Source: Sphaerulina vaccinii (taxonomy: Eukaryota; Ascomycota; Dothideomycetes; Mycosphaerellales; Mycosphaerellaceae). Taken from it: a stretch of 64,000 bases of DNA. Numbering within the stretch: position 1 is the stretch's first letter; each line of letters begins with the position of its first letter. Position numbers and translations under genes: made by a program. The stretch is from positions 992,001 through 1,056,000 of the forward strand of contig JAKUDP010000023.1 in NCBI GenBank assembly GCA_022570795.1, in the 5' to 3' direction. A model generated the notes under the pieces. That model was not told the origin of the DNA. It saw nothing but the letters and a program-made list of their open reading frames with translations, and ran no database searches. This document shows positions 11,186-21,698 of the stretch, one piece after another.

Positions 11186-12568
11186 TCAGAATCTACCAGT
11201 CTCTCTACGTCGAGCGCGATCGTGAGGGTCTGTGCCGGCAGTACTTGGAGCATTCATACGAGCCAGTGGACTTGCCAGAGTCCTTCTCAGGTCGTCTCGC
11301 GGCTTTAGCTGGTTACTGCTAGCAGCTTTGCGAAGCGGACTGGCTGCATGATTATACACACCAAAGCTCCCGCCATCTCCCTTCATCGGACTTCGCTCCC
11401 TCAGACGCTCGTGATGCGGCTTGAGTGGTGATGAGAAGTCGGTCGCTGATGTGCTTGGTCTTGAGTACGACTGTGTGCTGCCGTTGACGTACCCATTGGT
11501 GGGTGTGTCCAAATAGCCAGAGTTGCGTCTCGAGTCAGCCGGGCGTGACGCAAGATCATCGGGATCATACTGCTTGGCGTAGTTCGGATTGGGGTGTGTC
11601 TTGAAGCCACGTTTGATGATCGTGGTAGGTGTGTAGACATCGACCTCGCGAGTCTCGCCAACCCGAGAAGTACTGCGACTCACACGGCTCTGGATGCCGA
11701 CATCTCGCATGGGCCGAATAAGGTTTGGATGCACGAACTTGGTGTCGTACTCGTTCATTACTTCGCCATGAATCAGTGCAGAGTCTTTTGCTTGCTGACT
11801 AAAAGAGGCCTTGAGCATCCAGAGCTGTGCAGATAGCAGTGCACTGAATGCTATTGCTTTGAACACAGTGACAGAGAGTCTTGGGTCCAGTGCTGTCGGC
11901 GGTAGCAGAAGGCTGTAGATGAAGATGTGGCCCGGAGAGAACAAAGTGAAGATGCTGAGATTGAAAGGCTTCGGGTCCCAGATGTTCACTTCCCAGACTT
12001 CGCGCTCAGCGTCAGGATAGGCTCTGGAGGAGGCAGAAGCTTCAGCCACAACTGCCTGCAAATATCGCAATGGTGAAGAAGACATGGGCGAGCTGTCCAC
12101 TCGGACTCGATGTGCTGAGGGAGTCGGAGGTGGGACATCCACTGCCTGCTCGAAGAGGCGATATGATCGTCGTCGCCAGAATGTGAAGAGTGCGTTCGAG
12201 ATACTGAGCGCCACTAACGTGTAGACAAGGAAAGAAGCCTGCATACTCACCTCGTCAGCATACTCACACCATATCGCCGGTCATGCCGTGTATATACCAC
12301 ATACCAGCCAACTAAACCATCCACTTCCGCTTCTGCCATCATCACCAAAGACATCGTCGCCGCCCCTACTTCCTCCTCGGCTGCTCGCTCCTTTTGCCAG
12401 AATGTAGACAATGTTCAGTCCCAAGCCGATGGGCGTTGACCACAGCTTGAGCCACTCATCGTATGCATCGTCGTTCAGCTCTTCTGCGAGCCACAGCAGC
12501 AGGTCTAGCGGGTCGAGATAGGCTTTGATGCGCTCAATGAGCGGCTGGCGGCGGACGAGGGGAGGCAT
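11186..12568 (-). CDS. NUR1: Nuclear rim protein Nur1-like
   Basis: Inner nuclear membrane protein of 438 aa; in yeast Nur1 works with Heh1 in perinuclear tethering and silencing of rDNA. Exons are 12305-12568 and 11186-12238. The 66-nt intron has branch GCTGAC and acceptor ATGCAG. The N-terminus (PPLVRRQPLIERIKAYLDPLD) and the segment EVWEVNIWDPKPFNLSIFTLFSPGHIF are hallmarks of the family (DUF2418/Mug154). Hydrophobic segments lie around the intron junction (ASFLVYTLVALSIS) and after the FSPGH motif. The C-terminal 170 residues are Ser/Arg/Pro-rich and probably disordered. The gene diverges from ATG6 with a 324-base shared promoter. Confidence 0.85.
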
Positions 12569-12892
12569 CTTTATATTGTTGTCATGACTGTTGGTGCTGT
12601 TATTTGAGAGGAAGCATCTTTTTGTGATCGAAGGCGTGTGAAGACAACGCGTCGGTAATAAAGTTCAGGCAGGCAGCATGGTGGTCCCAAGGGCAGGTGC
12701 AGCCGAGCGCGGAAGCTACCCTGCTACGTGTTGCTGCTCCTCCATCACTTGATCTCGTTCCCAAACATTCGACATCACATGCCAGAGGGACTTGCATTTC
12801 TTTGCATTTCTACTGAGGTGGTGACAGACATGGACTTACGAACATAGGCTTCTCTTTCAACTCTTTCAAGGGTTAAACACTACGCCGCCAAC
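12569..12892. other. Divergent promoter, Nur1 and Atg6
   Basis: 324 bases between two divergent start codons. No convincing coding frame. The last bases before the ATG6 start (CGCCAACATGG) make a good fungal initiation context. Confidence 0.45.
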
Positions 12893-14347
12893 ATGGCCGC
12901 CTTGCAGTGCCAGAAATGCAAGACGCCTCTGAGGATAGACCCATCACTGGAGACTCTCAATCCGGCATCGTTCAAAATCTTGGCCGATGCTGCTCCAGTG
13001 CTTGAACCAAAATCACCGGAAGTGCCTCGCTCTGCAGCTGCAAAGGACAGGAAACAGCTGTATGATAAGGTCTCACAGCAGGCAGGAACTCCTCTTCAGA
13101 AGCGCGATGTCCGTGCAAGCCTAAAGGCCAGTACTGGTCGACATGGTCAGGACATGTCCTATATTATGCTTTCCGAATCGCAAGTTACACCCAGCACTGG
13201 AGCCTCGCCAAAGAAGAAGTCAAGTTCGAAGAAACCAGAAGTCAGCAGCACTGAGGAGGGCCAGTCTCTATCGGACGAGCTGGAGATGACACGGAGGCTA
13301 TTTGAGATACTGTCTGCTCGATCTGACATAGATCATCCTGTCTGCTCCGAGTGCACCGAGCTTCTGTTAGAGGGCTTGCAAAAGCGACAGACTCGTGTTA
13401 CGCGTGAACGAGATGCCTACGTGGAATTCCTGAAGCGAGCACAGCAGGACATCCCTACCGAGGAAGAAAAGGTGCAGACGCAGCGTGCACTTGAGGATGC
13501 CCAGCGACGCGAGAAGAAAGCACTCGAAGAGCTTGAGGCACTAGAAGCAGAGAAAGCTCGTATGGAGGATGAGATAGCTGCGCTTGATGCTGAAGCCGAA
13601 GCTCTGGATGAAGAGGAAGAGCAATTCTGCCGCGAACGGAACGCATTCACTGCCGAGCTTACTGCTTTTCAAGAAGAACGTGACAGTCTACAGACTCAAC
13701 TGGCACATGACACCAAGGTTCTCGAAGCACTTCAAAGGACCAATGTGTACAACGACACTTTCTGCATTGGTCATGACGGTACTTTCGGCACGATCAATGG
13801 ATTGCGGCTAGGCAGGACGCCTGAGCAGTCAGTAGACTGGCCAGAGATCAATGCTGCTTGGGGCCAAACACTGCTACTCCTTACGGTCGTCATTGGGAAG
13901 CTCGGCCACAAGCTCAAAGGCTTCGAACTGGTTCCTGTCGGTTCCACATCAAAGGTCATCAAGCTCGAGTATGCACAATCCGCGACAACATCAGACGGCA
14001 AGCCAAAGAAGACTGTCTTCGAGCTGTTCAGTAGCGGTGACCTGCCTCTCGGACTTGGATTCCTGCATCGGAATTTCGACAACGCCATGGTCGCGTTCCT
14101 CGAGTGCCTGCGACAAGTCGGTGAACATGTGGAACGCACCACCCCCAGAGCTGGCACGACCGGACTGAAGATGCCATACCCTATTGTCAAGGACAAGATT
14201 GGTGATGTGAGCATCAAGCTCGGCAACTTCGGCCAAGAAGAGCAGTGGACCAAGGCTTGCAAGTACACGCTAACCTGCTGCAAATTCCTGCTCGCACACG
14301 CAAGCCATATTTCAGATGCTGCAGACCCCCGAAGTAATGGACGATGA
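12893..14347 (+). CDS. ATG6: Beclin-1/Atg6/Vps30 autophagy protein
   Basis: Subunit of the class III PI3-kinase complexes (Vps34-Vps15-Atg6 with Atg14 or Vps38), needed for autophagosome nucleation and vacuolar sorting. Intronless, 484 aa. An N-terminal C-x2-C pair (LQCQKCKTPL) is followed by a linker with DMSYIMLSESQV and then a second C-x2-C (PVCSECTELLLEGL). A long, strongly acidic coiled coil covers about residues 160-285. The C-terminal BARA domain begins TNVYNDTFCIGHDGTFGTINGLRLGR and includes VDWPEINAAWGQTLLLL, both highly conserved. Length and order match fungal Atg6. The gene ends 12 bases from the convergent SDR gene, so the two 3' UTRs must overlap. Confidence 0.95.
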   Translation: MAALQCQKCKTPLRIDPSLETLNPASFKILADAAPVLEPKSPEVPRSAAAKDRKQLYDKVSQQAGTPLQKRDVRASLKASTGRHGQDMSYIMLSESQVTPSTGASPKKKSSSKKPEVSSTEEGQSLSDELEMTRRLFEILSARSDIDHPVCSECTELLLEGLQKRQTRVTRERDAYVEFLKRAQQDIPTEEEKVQTQRALEDAQRREKKALEELEALEAEKARMEDEIAALDAEAEALDEEEEQFCRERNAFTAELTAFQEERDSLQTQLAHDTKVLEALQRTNVYNDTFCIGHDGTFGTINGLRLGRTPEQSVDWPEINAAWGQTLLLLTVVIGKLGHKLKGFELVPVGSTSKVIKLEYAQSATTSDGKPKKTVFELFSSGDLPLGLGFLHRNFDNAMVAFLECLRQVGEHVERTTPRAGTTGLKMPYPIVKDKIGDVSIKLGNFGQEEQWTKACKYTLTCCKFLLAHASHISDAADPRSNGR

Positions 14348-14359
14348 AGTCGACTGCTA

Positions 14360-15398
14360 CTAGGCTATCTTAGTTCCCACCGCATGCAGGGGTGCGCTTC
14401 TCGCATGCAACATTTGCATCGATTCCTCGGCTTCTCTGTCTAGCGGTTCTGGACCAGATCTAGCCACGATGCCACTCTTAGGCTCAACTTCCAGTGTCTC
14501 GCCAGAAATATTGCCCTCTAAACATTGCTCGAACGCCTGTACCACGAGTTCCATTGGCACAATCAGACCTCTCGCGTCCATCTGAGAATAGAAGTGTTCT
14601 TGGGAGATTCCTGTTCTGACCACATCGGGACACACTGCGTTCAGCGTGATCTGCTCTAGCGGAAGATGCTTTCCATAACTCCGTACAAATCCTACCACTC
14701 CATGTTTGGCAGCTGTGTAGATTGGAAGGGTTGGAACGCAGTAGAAGCCACAGACGGATGCTGTGATTGCAACTGTCACTGCATTAGCTTTGCATAAGGA
14801 CTGCTGGGAAAAGCAACATACTTTTGCCTCGGAAACCGGTCTCATCAGGTTCCTGGCGTCGCATCTGCTGTATCGCGAGAGCCGCAGTATACAGAACTCC
14901 TGTCAGGTCCACATCTATTGCTGCCAAGACAGGCTTCACAAATCCGGTACTCGTTGGATCGTTGGGGATCCAGGTTGGTTCGCCAATGCCAGCAACTATG
15001 CGCAGTACTGCTTAGCACACCATCCTCTGTGAGAAGGAGTGACAGGCAGAACTTACTAGCGTAGACATAGTCTATGCGACCAAACTCCTTCAAGACTGTC
15101 TCGAAGCCTCTCAACTGCGACTCCCAGTTCGCTGCATCGACAGGTACCGCTACGGCTGTGTCGGATAACGTCTTGGCAACAGCTGTCGCTTGTTCTATGT
15201 TGATATCTGCTATTGCGACTCGGATCCTGCGACATCAGCACATATATGATCGAGTCCGCATAGTGGCGCACCCTCTACTGGCTAACATCTCAGCCACTGC
15301 GCGACCAATGCCACTGGCACCACCTGAGCGCTGTTAGCCAATGCGCCTTTCGCCCGAGTGTCGGACTTACCTGTTACGTATGCTGTCTTGGCTGCCAT
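14360..15398 (-). CDS. Short-chain dehydrogenase/reductase
   Basis: NAD(P)-dependent SDR of 280 aa in five exons (15371-15398, 15272-15323, 15057-15226, 14822-14995, 14360-14778) with introns of 43-61 nt, all in phase. Splicing creates the cofactor motif TGGASGIGR across the first junction and RVAIADIN (acidic, NAD-preferring) across the second. The active site is the Ser of ITASVCGFY and the YTAAK pair. The downstream NAVCPDVVRTGI matches the NxVxPGxVxT element, with Gly replaced by Asp. Layout resembles 15-hydroxyprostaglandin-dehydrogenase-type fungal SDRs. Substrate is unknown. Confidence 0.85.
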
Positions 15399-15619
15399 TG
15401 TGTGCTGGACTGCTGTCAATTGAGGTGATTGCAAGTGAACAGTGCTAGAGTAAGAACATACTCATTGCAAGCAGAGATTGCTAGAGTATACCCAAGCCTT
15501 TGGGCATAATCTACTTGAGGTTGCCGTGAGGCGTGAGGGGTTGCACGACCCCGCCGTAAGCGGCTATAGTTCTACCTGTCACAAGTCTCGACATCTATGT
15601 GTTGATGAAATAGGGCGTT

Positions 15620-16716
15620 TTATGAAATAGCGTCAGTATATGGCAATACACACTCTACCACTTCACCCGTCTCGTCAGTCACTGTACGATGCATCGAGTC
15701 CAATGATGAAAGATCGACCTCCTGCAGACCCAAATCGTCGGTACTAGGACTTTCGTCTGTCGCGACCTGTCGACCACCATCATCTCGTCCGAACAAGGCT
15801 CCTTGGTCGTATCTTTTCTGCTCGATCTGGCCGTGCTTATAGGTAAGCTCATGGAGCTGGTATGTGAAGATGAGATCGCTTGCGGCAGCATTCTGCCTCT
15901 CTGAGAACATATGCTGGGAGTGCGTCTCCTGCGAAAGGGCTAGGCCTTGTCAGCCCCTCAGCACATGATGCGGGTAGACATGTATACCGGCTTCGTTCTG
16001 TGTAACGACAGCGCCAGAGCCCGTCTCATAGTAATGGTACGATCCTGCCTGAACAGTCAGACTAGCTCGAGATATGGGTTCGTTGCTTCGATACCTTGAA
16101 CAATTATGTTCCCGTTCTGAACTCTTGCGTGATCGTTGGCATTTACTTCTTTGAACGTCACACCCCCAGACTGGTAATGTTCCTTCGAATCATTATCGAC
16201 TGCTAAATCAGACGAGCTTGCATCGTCCTTTTGCGCTGGTGGTTCTGGCTTTCTTGGAGTCTCGATCGTGAAGGTGGCTCCGTATGCTGTCTTGACACCT
16301 GTCACCATATAGACACGCTTCTTACGGCTCGGCCCTGTCATGGCGTACTTCACATCTTCGTCTTCCAAACTCCGAGTGATATACCTCCTGTCTGGGACGA
16401 AGTACTTGGTCACCAGCCGCTCGGCTGTATAAATCTCTCGATGTTTGGCGGACCCAGCATCTGCTCCCAAGCCCGTGAGACTCAAGAACAGTGCAAGAAG
16501 ACCACCTCCAGAAGATTGAGGAAATTCTTTAGTCCAAGACCAAGCAGGCTGTTTGATTGTCTTGAGCTTGTTAGGAAGTATCTCCGGTGGATCTGTGAAG
16601 TTGATAGTGTCTTCAGGTTCGTGAGGAGAGGCGATGATGTCTCCTAACCGTATAGCTTCTGCTGGTGGTCGATCTCGCGTGCGAGGAAGGAACCATACTG
16701 GGTGTATCTCAGACAT
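15620..16716 (-). CDS. Putative fungal gasdermin-like protein
   Basis: Protein of 334 aa; exons 16095-16716, 15988-16044 and 15620-15945 join in phase (IIVQ-GSYHYYETGSG and NEAG-LALSQ). It belongs to an abundant uncharacterised fungal family that I recall from motifs VYMVTGVK (135-142) and a late DLIFTYQLHEL (250-260) followed by KRYDQGALFG. Order and spacing parallel the gasdermin N-domain: an early LGDII strand (24-28), a glycine-rich hydrophobic stretch (70-89) that could act as a membrane-insertion hairpin, the VYVVTE-like strand, and the LAFRV-like strand. A 55-residue acidic tail (280-334) follows, like the short inhibitory tail of HET-Q1. There is no signal peptide. It lies near a TPR-subtilase gene, matching gasdermin/protease clustering. 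The fold is inferred, not shown; it may be another pore-forming or unknown fold. Confidence 0.5.
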
Positions 16717-17036
16717 ACTTATGCGGCTTTGACGATGGGTTATGGTGATATATACATCATAAATAAGGTACCAGGATCTGCCGAGCTGCCTCTGTCTTGG
16801 TTCAAGCTTGAGCCATGGTGCAGACTGACGTGGCATATCCAGCCTTACTGCACACCTTGCAGCTACCTTAGCTCGGACGGCATACATATTATTACACCTG
16901 AGCTTTGCAAGTGATAAGCTGGGATAGTAGCTTGTTGCAGATCGATGACCACAGCTACACTTGCTGCATGTGGATGAACATGTCATATTTCACTAAGGCG
17001 CAGTTTTCAGAAATGTTGTTATTTGTAGTCTCATGC
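16717..17036. other. Intergenic, upstream of gasdermin-like gene
   Basis: 320 bases. The reading frame of the gasdermin-like gene stays open upstream for 90 codons without a better start; that extension is Cys/Arg-rich and unlike the family, so I take it as 5' UTR. Confidence 0.4.
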
Positions 17037-18797
17037 CTAACTCTCGACAATCAGTAGGCCACCAGCGTACGATCTTGTTGGCTGCATACGATTCGTGCGG
17101 GCTCGCGATGGCGCAACAACATTAGTTCTGGGCTGAACCTCCTCGTGTGCAGCCTCATCGCTACTCGTATCGTCGTCGGTCTCTTCATCTTCATCATCAC
17201 TTTCGTCACTTTCGTCACTTTCACCTTCGCCATCATCCTCACCAATCTCTTGTTCATACGCCCTTGCGGACACCTTCCTAGGCTTCGACGATTTGTGCAA
17301 CTGTGTTTTGTTCACGAAGAAGCCTGCTCTTCGTGGACGTTCAATCCTGCGTACATTGGCTCCGTCACGTACAATAAGCTTTTCCATCTTGTGTAGGGTG
17401 ACTGTACCCAATTTCTCCTTCCGGGAATTCTTCAATTGTATCTGTTTGATCTCCCCGGACTGAGCTTGAGTCGGTAGCATAGGATAAGCGTAATGCAGTT
17501 GCGGTGCGCCGTTGCCCTCCACATGCGCACGCTGGAGACCCTCAGTGCGCAGTTGAGCTGGGAGCTGCTCGTGTGTTAGTGGAGCTCCTTGGTGAGCTTG
17601 GCCTGGAAGTTCGCCATAGAGCGGATGTTGTAGGTGACGATTGAGGTCACCAGCGACAGTGGCCGGCCTGTGACCATGAGCGTGATGAGACTGAGGTGCA
17701 GCAGAGCTGTAGGCAGGCACAGGCTGTGTAACATACATGTGATGCGGTTGCGCATTCTGCGACGTTGGCCCCAAGTGCCGAGCAAGATTTATGTGCTCTA
17801 GTGGCTGATTACTCGACGGCTGCACACCATGTCGGCTGTTGGCAGGCGCTGGCGCAAACTCTACATGCGGTCTTGGAGGCAATTCAGCTGCCTGAGGCAG
17901 AGGCACAGTCGAGTTTCGATCAATTTGCTGAGCACCAGCACTCTGGCCAGGAGGCAGGTTCCGGATCCCGGTTTGATTACTTGGCAATGTACTCTCCGCC
18001 GCAGGTCGTGCTCCGCATGAACGGCTCGAACGTGGATCAGGACGAGCACGCGGAGCACGAGTATTCGGAAGAGCTGCAGTAGGTGTGGCAGCAACTGTTG
18101 AGACCGCAGCAACCGGAGGGGGATGTGGAGGGCCTGGTCGTGGGTTCAGCACAGCCGCGGGTGCAGTTGGAGAGTCTCCATTGCGATGCTTAGTTGCTTG
18201 GGTGTTTGTCTCAGCGTGTGCTCGACCAGCAGAGAACGAGGCGAGCACATCTGGACTGGACGGATCTGCACGCGATCGATTGCCTGTCGCAGCTGACGTG
18301 AATACCGTAGCTACAGGAGGTGGGCCCGAAGGACCGGGTGGTGGCTTCAGTACAGCAGCAGGTGCAGTCGGAGAGTGTCCATTGCGGCGCGAGTGCTTAG
18401 AGATGCCTGCTCCATCGTGTGCTCGACTGACAGTTGATTGTGGCCTAGGTGGTCTTGGAGATGATGTCGCGCTTGAAGAATCCGATGGAGGGCGGGGACT
18501 CTTCGTATATGAGTGTAAGCTTGCTGGTGGCGAGGCATAGTCTCGACCTCGCCGCCTCCATATGCAGTAGTACCAAAGCAGTCCTAGCAGCAATATGGCA
18601 CCGAGCACTCCAACGATGACTCCGGCGATCTGAGGCAGAGTGAGGCCATTGAGAGGATATGGAGTTGGTGATGAAGATGGTGTTGGTGTTGAGGTCCCTT
18701 CGGATCGGCGCGGTGTTCCAGTTCCACCACTTTCGTGGGCTTGGCTAACACCTCTTCCATCTGTTCCAATGCCTCTCACTGACAACACGATCGGCAT
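17037..18797 (-). CDS. Single-pass membrane protein with Pro/Ser-rich tail
   Basis: 586 aa, family not recognised. Residues 1-52 are Gly/Ser/Thr/Pro-rich, followed by one membrane segment (IAGVIVGVLGAILLLGLLW, about 57-75) and a basic stop-transfer CIWRRRGRD. This is the layout of fungal wall-stress or mucin-like sensors. The long tail is Pro/Ser/His-rich with two copies of an SPTAPAAVL(K/N)PxPGP unit about 60 residues apart. Near the C-terminus is a more ordered part (EKLGTVTLHKMEKLIVRDG) and then an acidic block (GEDDGEGESDESDESDDEDEE). There is no signal peptide; an upstream exon may be missing. It sits between the gasdermin-like and TPR-subtilase genes. Confidence 0.6.
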   Translation of the reverse strand: MPIVLSVRGIGTDGRGVSQAHESGGTGTPRRSEGTSTPTPSSSPTPYPLNGLTLPQIAGVIVGVLGAILLLGLLWYYCIWRRRGRDYASPPASLHSYTKSPRPPSDSSSATSSPRPPRPQSTVSRAHDGAGISKHSRRNGHSPTAPAAVLKPPPGPSGPPPVATVFTSAATGNRSRADPSSPDVLASFSAGRAHAETNTQATKHRNGDSPTAPAAVLNPRPGPPHPPPVAAVSTVAATPTAALPNTRAPRARPDPRSSRSCGARPAAESTLPSNQTGIRNLPPGQSAGAQQIDRNSTVPLPQAAELPPRPHVEFAPAPANSRHGVQPSSNQPLEHINLARHLGPTSQNAQPHHMYVTQPVPAYSSAAPQSHHAHGHRPATVAGDLNRHLQHPLYGELPGQAHQGAPLTHEQLPAQLRTEGLQRAHVEGNGAPQLHYAYPMLPTQAQSGEIKQIQLKNSRKEKLGTVTLHKMEKLIVRDGANVRRIERPRRAGFFVNKTQLHKSSKPRKVSARAYEQEIGEDDGEGESDESDESDDEDEETDDDTSSDEAAHEEVQPRTNVVAPSRARTNRMQPTRSYAGGLLIVES

Positions 18798-19419
18798 TGG
18801 TAGCCCATGCTTGTCAGCATGCCATCATTGGGTGCATCGAGCGCGAATGAGGACGAAAGAGCACGGGAAATGAGCTTCAGCTGGTGATGCGCCGCCTATG
18901 AAGGTCACCGGCGAGAGCAAGGCTCGGACATTGTGCTAAACATGCATACTCGCCTCACGCGTGCATGAGCTGAGAGCCTCGTGTGGCAGCCATCTTACAA
19001 ATGCAGCAATGGCGGGATGGTGGGCACCTCTTGGTCGTCAGGGCTGACTTGTTGTGGGTTACGCTGTCTGGAGCTATTGGGGCGGCCTCTCTATGTGGTC
19101 GAGAAACGAGAAGCCGGAGTAAGGCGCATATGTTCAGTCCTCCGCTGTGAGGGCTTTTCAGTTTGTGAGCTTGAGGCTTTTCCAAGCTAGAGCCCACACG
19201 AGAATGGGGCCGAATGGCTATCAGCTGAGCTGCAAGCCGAATGTGCTGACCCACAACAGAGGTTTATCACTCACAGGCGGGATGGCCATTACTCAAGCAC
19301 CAGTCTTCGTCTTTGCATGATCAGGGTCAATCTCGTGCATGAGCATTCGACCAATGCAGGCCTGGATTGTGCCACTTCAGACAGCACTCCTGAGCTGTCC
19401 TAGCGGGTTCTATCCCATA
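18798..19419. other. Divergent promoter, membrane protein and TPR-protease
   Basis: About 620 bases between divergent starts. No frame is convincing. An in-frame ATG at 19339 would add 27 residues to the protease; 19420 was preferred because the helical repeat pattern starts there. Confidence 0.4.
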
Positions 19420-21698
19420 ATGGCAGAGCTCACCTCAGCACGAGAAAAATTTGAAAGAAAGTGCCGCCGGGCTGCTCGTGCTTTAGACGGCGGTGAGCCA
19501 GCGAAAGCAAGACGCCTGTATGAGAAAGCGCTGGATCTGGAAGATGACTCTACAACCAATGATGAACGTCTCATAGTACGTGAGTCTTTAGCTGAATGCT
19601 GCTATGCGACCGGGAAATTTGAAGCAGCAGAGACCTTTTTTCGAGATGCACTAGCACTGTCTGCAGACAGGATTGCTGCGTATGGTCCAGATCACGAAAT
19701 CTCCGTCAGGATACGGCATGGCCTTGCTCGTGGGTTATCAGAAGCAGACAACAAGCACCCGAGCAGGGTGGCGAAGCTCGAAGAGGCAGTCCAGTTGTAT
19801 CGCCAAAATGCCCGTCTTCTGGCCAAAGTCGGTGGGCATGATGAAGACCTTGCGCACAACCGTTCTAGTCTGGCCTTCTGCTTGGGAGAGCTTGCGAAGC
19901 GGTATACTGATGAAGACGCTGCGAAAGCCTTACGTATAGAAGCGGCCGACATATACAGTGATCTTCTGCAAGCCATGCAAGCTGTGGATGGCACTCCAGA
20001 GGAGAGCAGAATGATTGAGATCAGACATAACTATGCTAGTATGCTATACGACATGAAACGCCACCAGGACGCGAAAGTGATATTCCTGCGCAACGAGAAA
20101 GCACTCAAGAAACTTCCTGCTGAGCAGAAAGACAAGTTGGAAGTTCTAGTGCAACAGACGGACAGCTATCTTGAGGCATGTAGTGAAGCTACCAACGATC
20201 TCGAGCTCAGCCTTCAACGGTGGACCGCAGATCCGCTTGATCGCCATAAGAAAAGGAAGCCTCGTGAGATGCTACATGATCCGCCGCGACCCCCAGGCGA
20301 ATGTGACTCATCAGCAGCACTCGTTCCAGTATCACATCGTCCTCGCGCGAAGAGCACACTAGAAGTACCCAATTCATCTCATTTGAGACGACCGAAGTCT
20401 GAGGAGCCCTTGAGCACGAAGACAGGTCGTGACGGACAGGCTAGTCGTACAAAGAGCGCATCGGATGCCAACTCTTCCACAGGGGGATCTCGAGCTCGTG
20501 GTAGGTCAATATCTCCTGGACCCAGGAACTTAACGATAGGCGAGCTATTCGAGAATGGTAAGTAGATAAGAATGTCAGGTAAGATTGTATTGCCATTCTG
20601 ACTGCTACAGAGTTCAAATCTGGTCATCATGCCGATGAATGGTTTCTCAAGCTACACAAAATGACCCATTCTCTGCTGGACGTAACAACGGACCGAAGAC
20701 GTATCCGCGTGGCTATATTGGACTCTGGTGTCAGTCGCCCGTTCAACGTCAAGCATCAACGAGCTGATATAAGGAGGATCCGGGCTCGTCTCAAAGAATA
20801 CCAGGGCATGTCAACATCGCAAGACTGGGTTGATCACAGATCCACCATGCATGGTACTAACTGCGCATCACTACTCTTGCAGGTCGCGCCACAAGTGGAT
20901 CTTTATATCTCTAACGTGACCGATGCTGAAGGCCGCCCAACAGTAGATCTGGTCAGTGGAGGTCTAGCGTGGGCATTGGAGCCGCAAAGGAGAATTGACA
21001 TCATCTTCATGTCTCTAGGCTTCAATGAGGTGCACGATGAAATAAGCGACCTCATTGACACCGCCAGACAAAAGAAGGTATTGGTATTCGCATCTTCCTC
21101 CAATGATGGTGACTTCACACAGGGCACCTTCCCTGCCATGTTACCGACGGTGTTCGACATACGATCGACTACAGGTCTTGGTGGTCAAGCTGAGTCCAAC
21201 CAAAGACTGACGGACGAGAAGGTCAACTTCATGTTTCTCGGACAAGACATCGCTATAGCTGGATTATCAGGGTCTCCGCGACTAAGTGGAAACTCCTATG
21301 CCACACCTATTGCTGCCGGGACTGCAGCACTAGTTCTCGACCTCGCAGGCATCGCGAACAAGGTTAATGCGACTTCCGACATGAATGGAGCCACGACGCT
21401 CAGAAAGAGCAAGGATGCTAGCCCTGCTAACGAGCTGAAGGAGACCAATGCGCATCGCAAGACTAATCCACGAGTCGGCATCCTGCTACGAAAGTATGAA
21501 GGCATGTCAGCAGTCTTCAAGGAGATGAGCGGAAAGCCTGGGCCTGGGAGATATCACTATAATGTACACCCTTGGACACTCCTACAGAAGTATGAGAGAG
21601 ATCCTTTCAGCAGAGCATCGGATGAGTGGCAGACATACGTTCGTGTGTGCGATGAGTTGCGCAAGGCGCAGTTTGGGACGATATGGGGCAACCACTGA
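19420..21698 (+). CDS. TPR-subtilisin (S8) fusion protease
   Basis: 741 aa; exons 19420-20557 and 20611-21698 join in phase (FEN-EFKSG). Residues about 1-270 are helical repeats of tetratricopeptide type (for example ARRLYEKALDLEDDS, AAETFFRDALALSADRIAAYGPDH, ASMLYDMKRHQDA). A basic Ser/Pro linker follows (about 285-375), then a subtilase domain. Its catalytic residues are Asp417 (VAILDSGVS), His460 (MHGTNCASLL), oxyanion Asn544 (FASSSNDGD) and Ser608 (SGNSYATPIAAG), so the triad is complete. There is no signal peptide or prodomain, so it should act in the cytosol. Such S8 proteases with repeat domains are found beside fungal gasdermin genes and in NLR-like receptors; the TPR part may sense a ligand. 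The gasdermin-like gene lies 2.7 kb away. Confidence 0.85.

Noticed and set aside
13417..13650. Minus-strand Ser/Ala-rich frame
   Set aside because: It is the shadow of the acidic coiled coil of ATG6.
16717..16986. N-terminal extension of the gasdermin-like protein
   Set aside because: It has no ATG in good context near its start, a composition unlike the rest, and the family begins near MSEIHPVWFLP.
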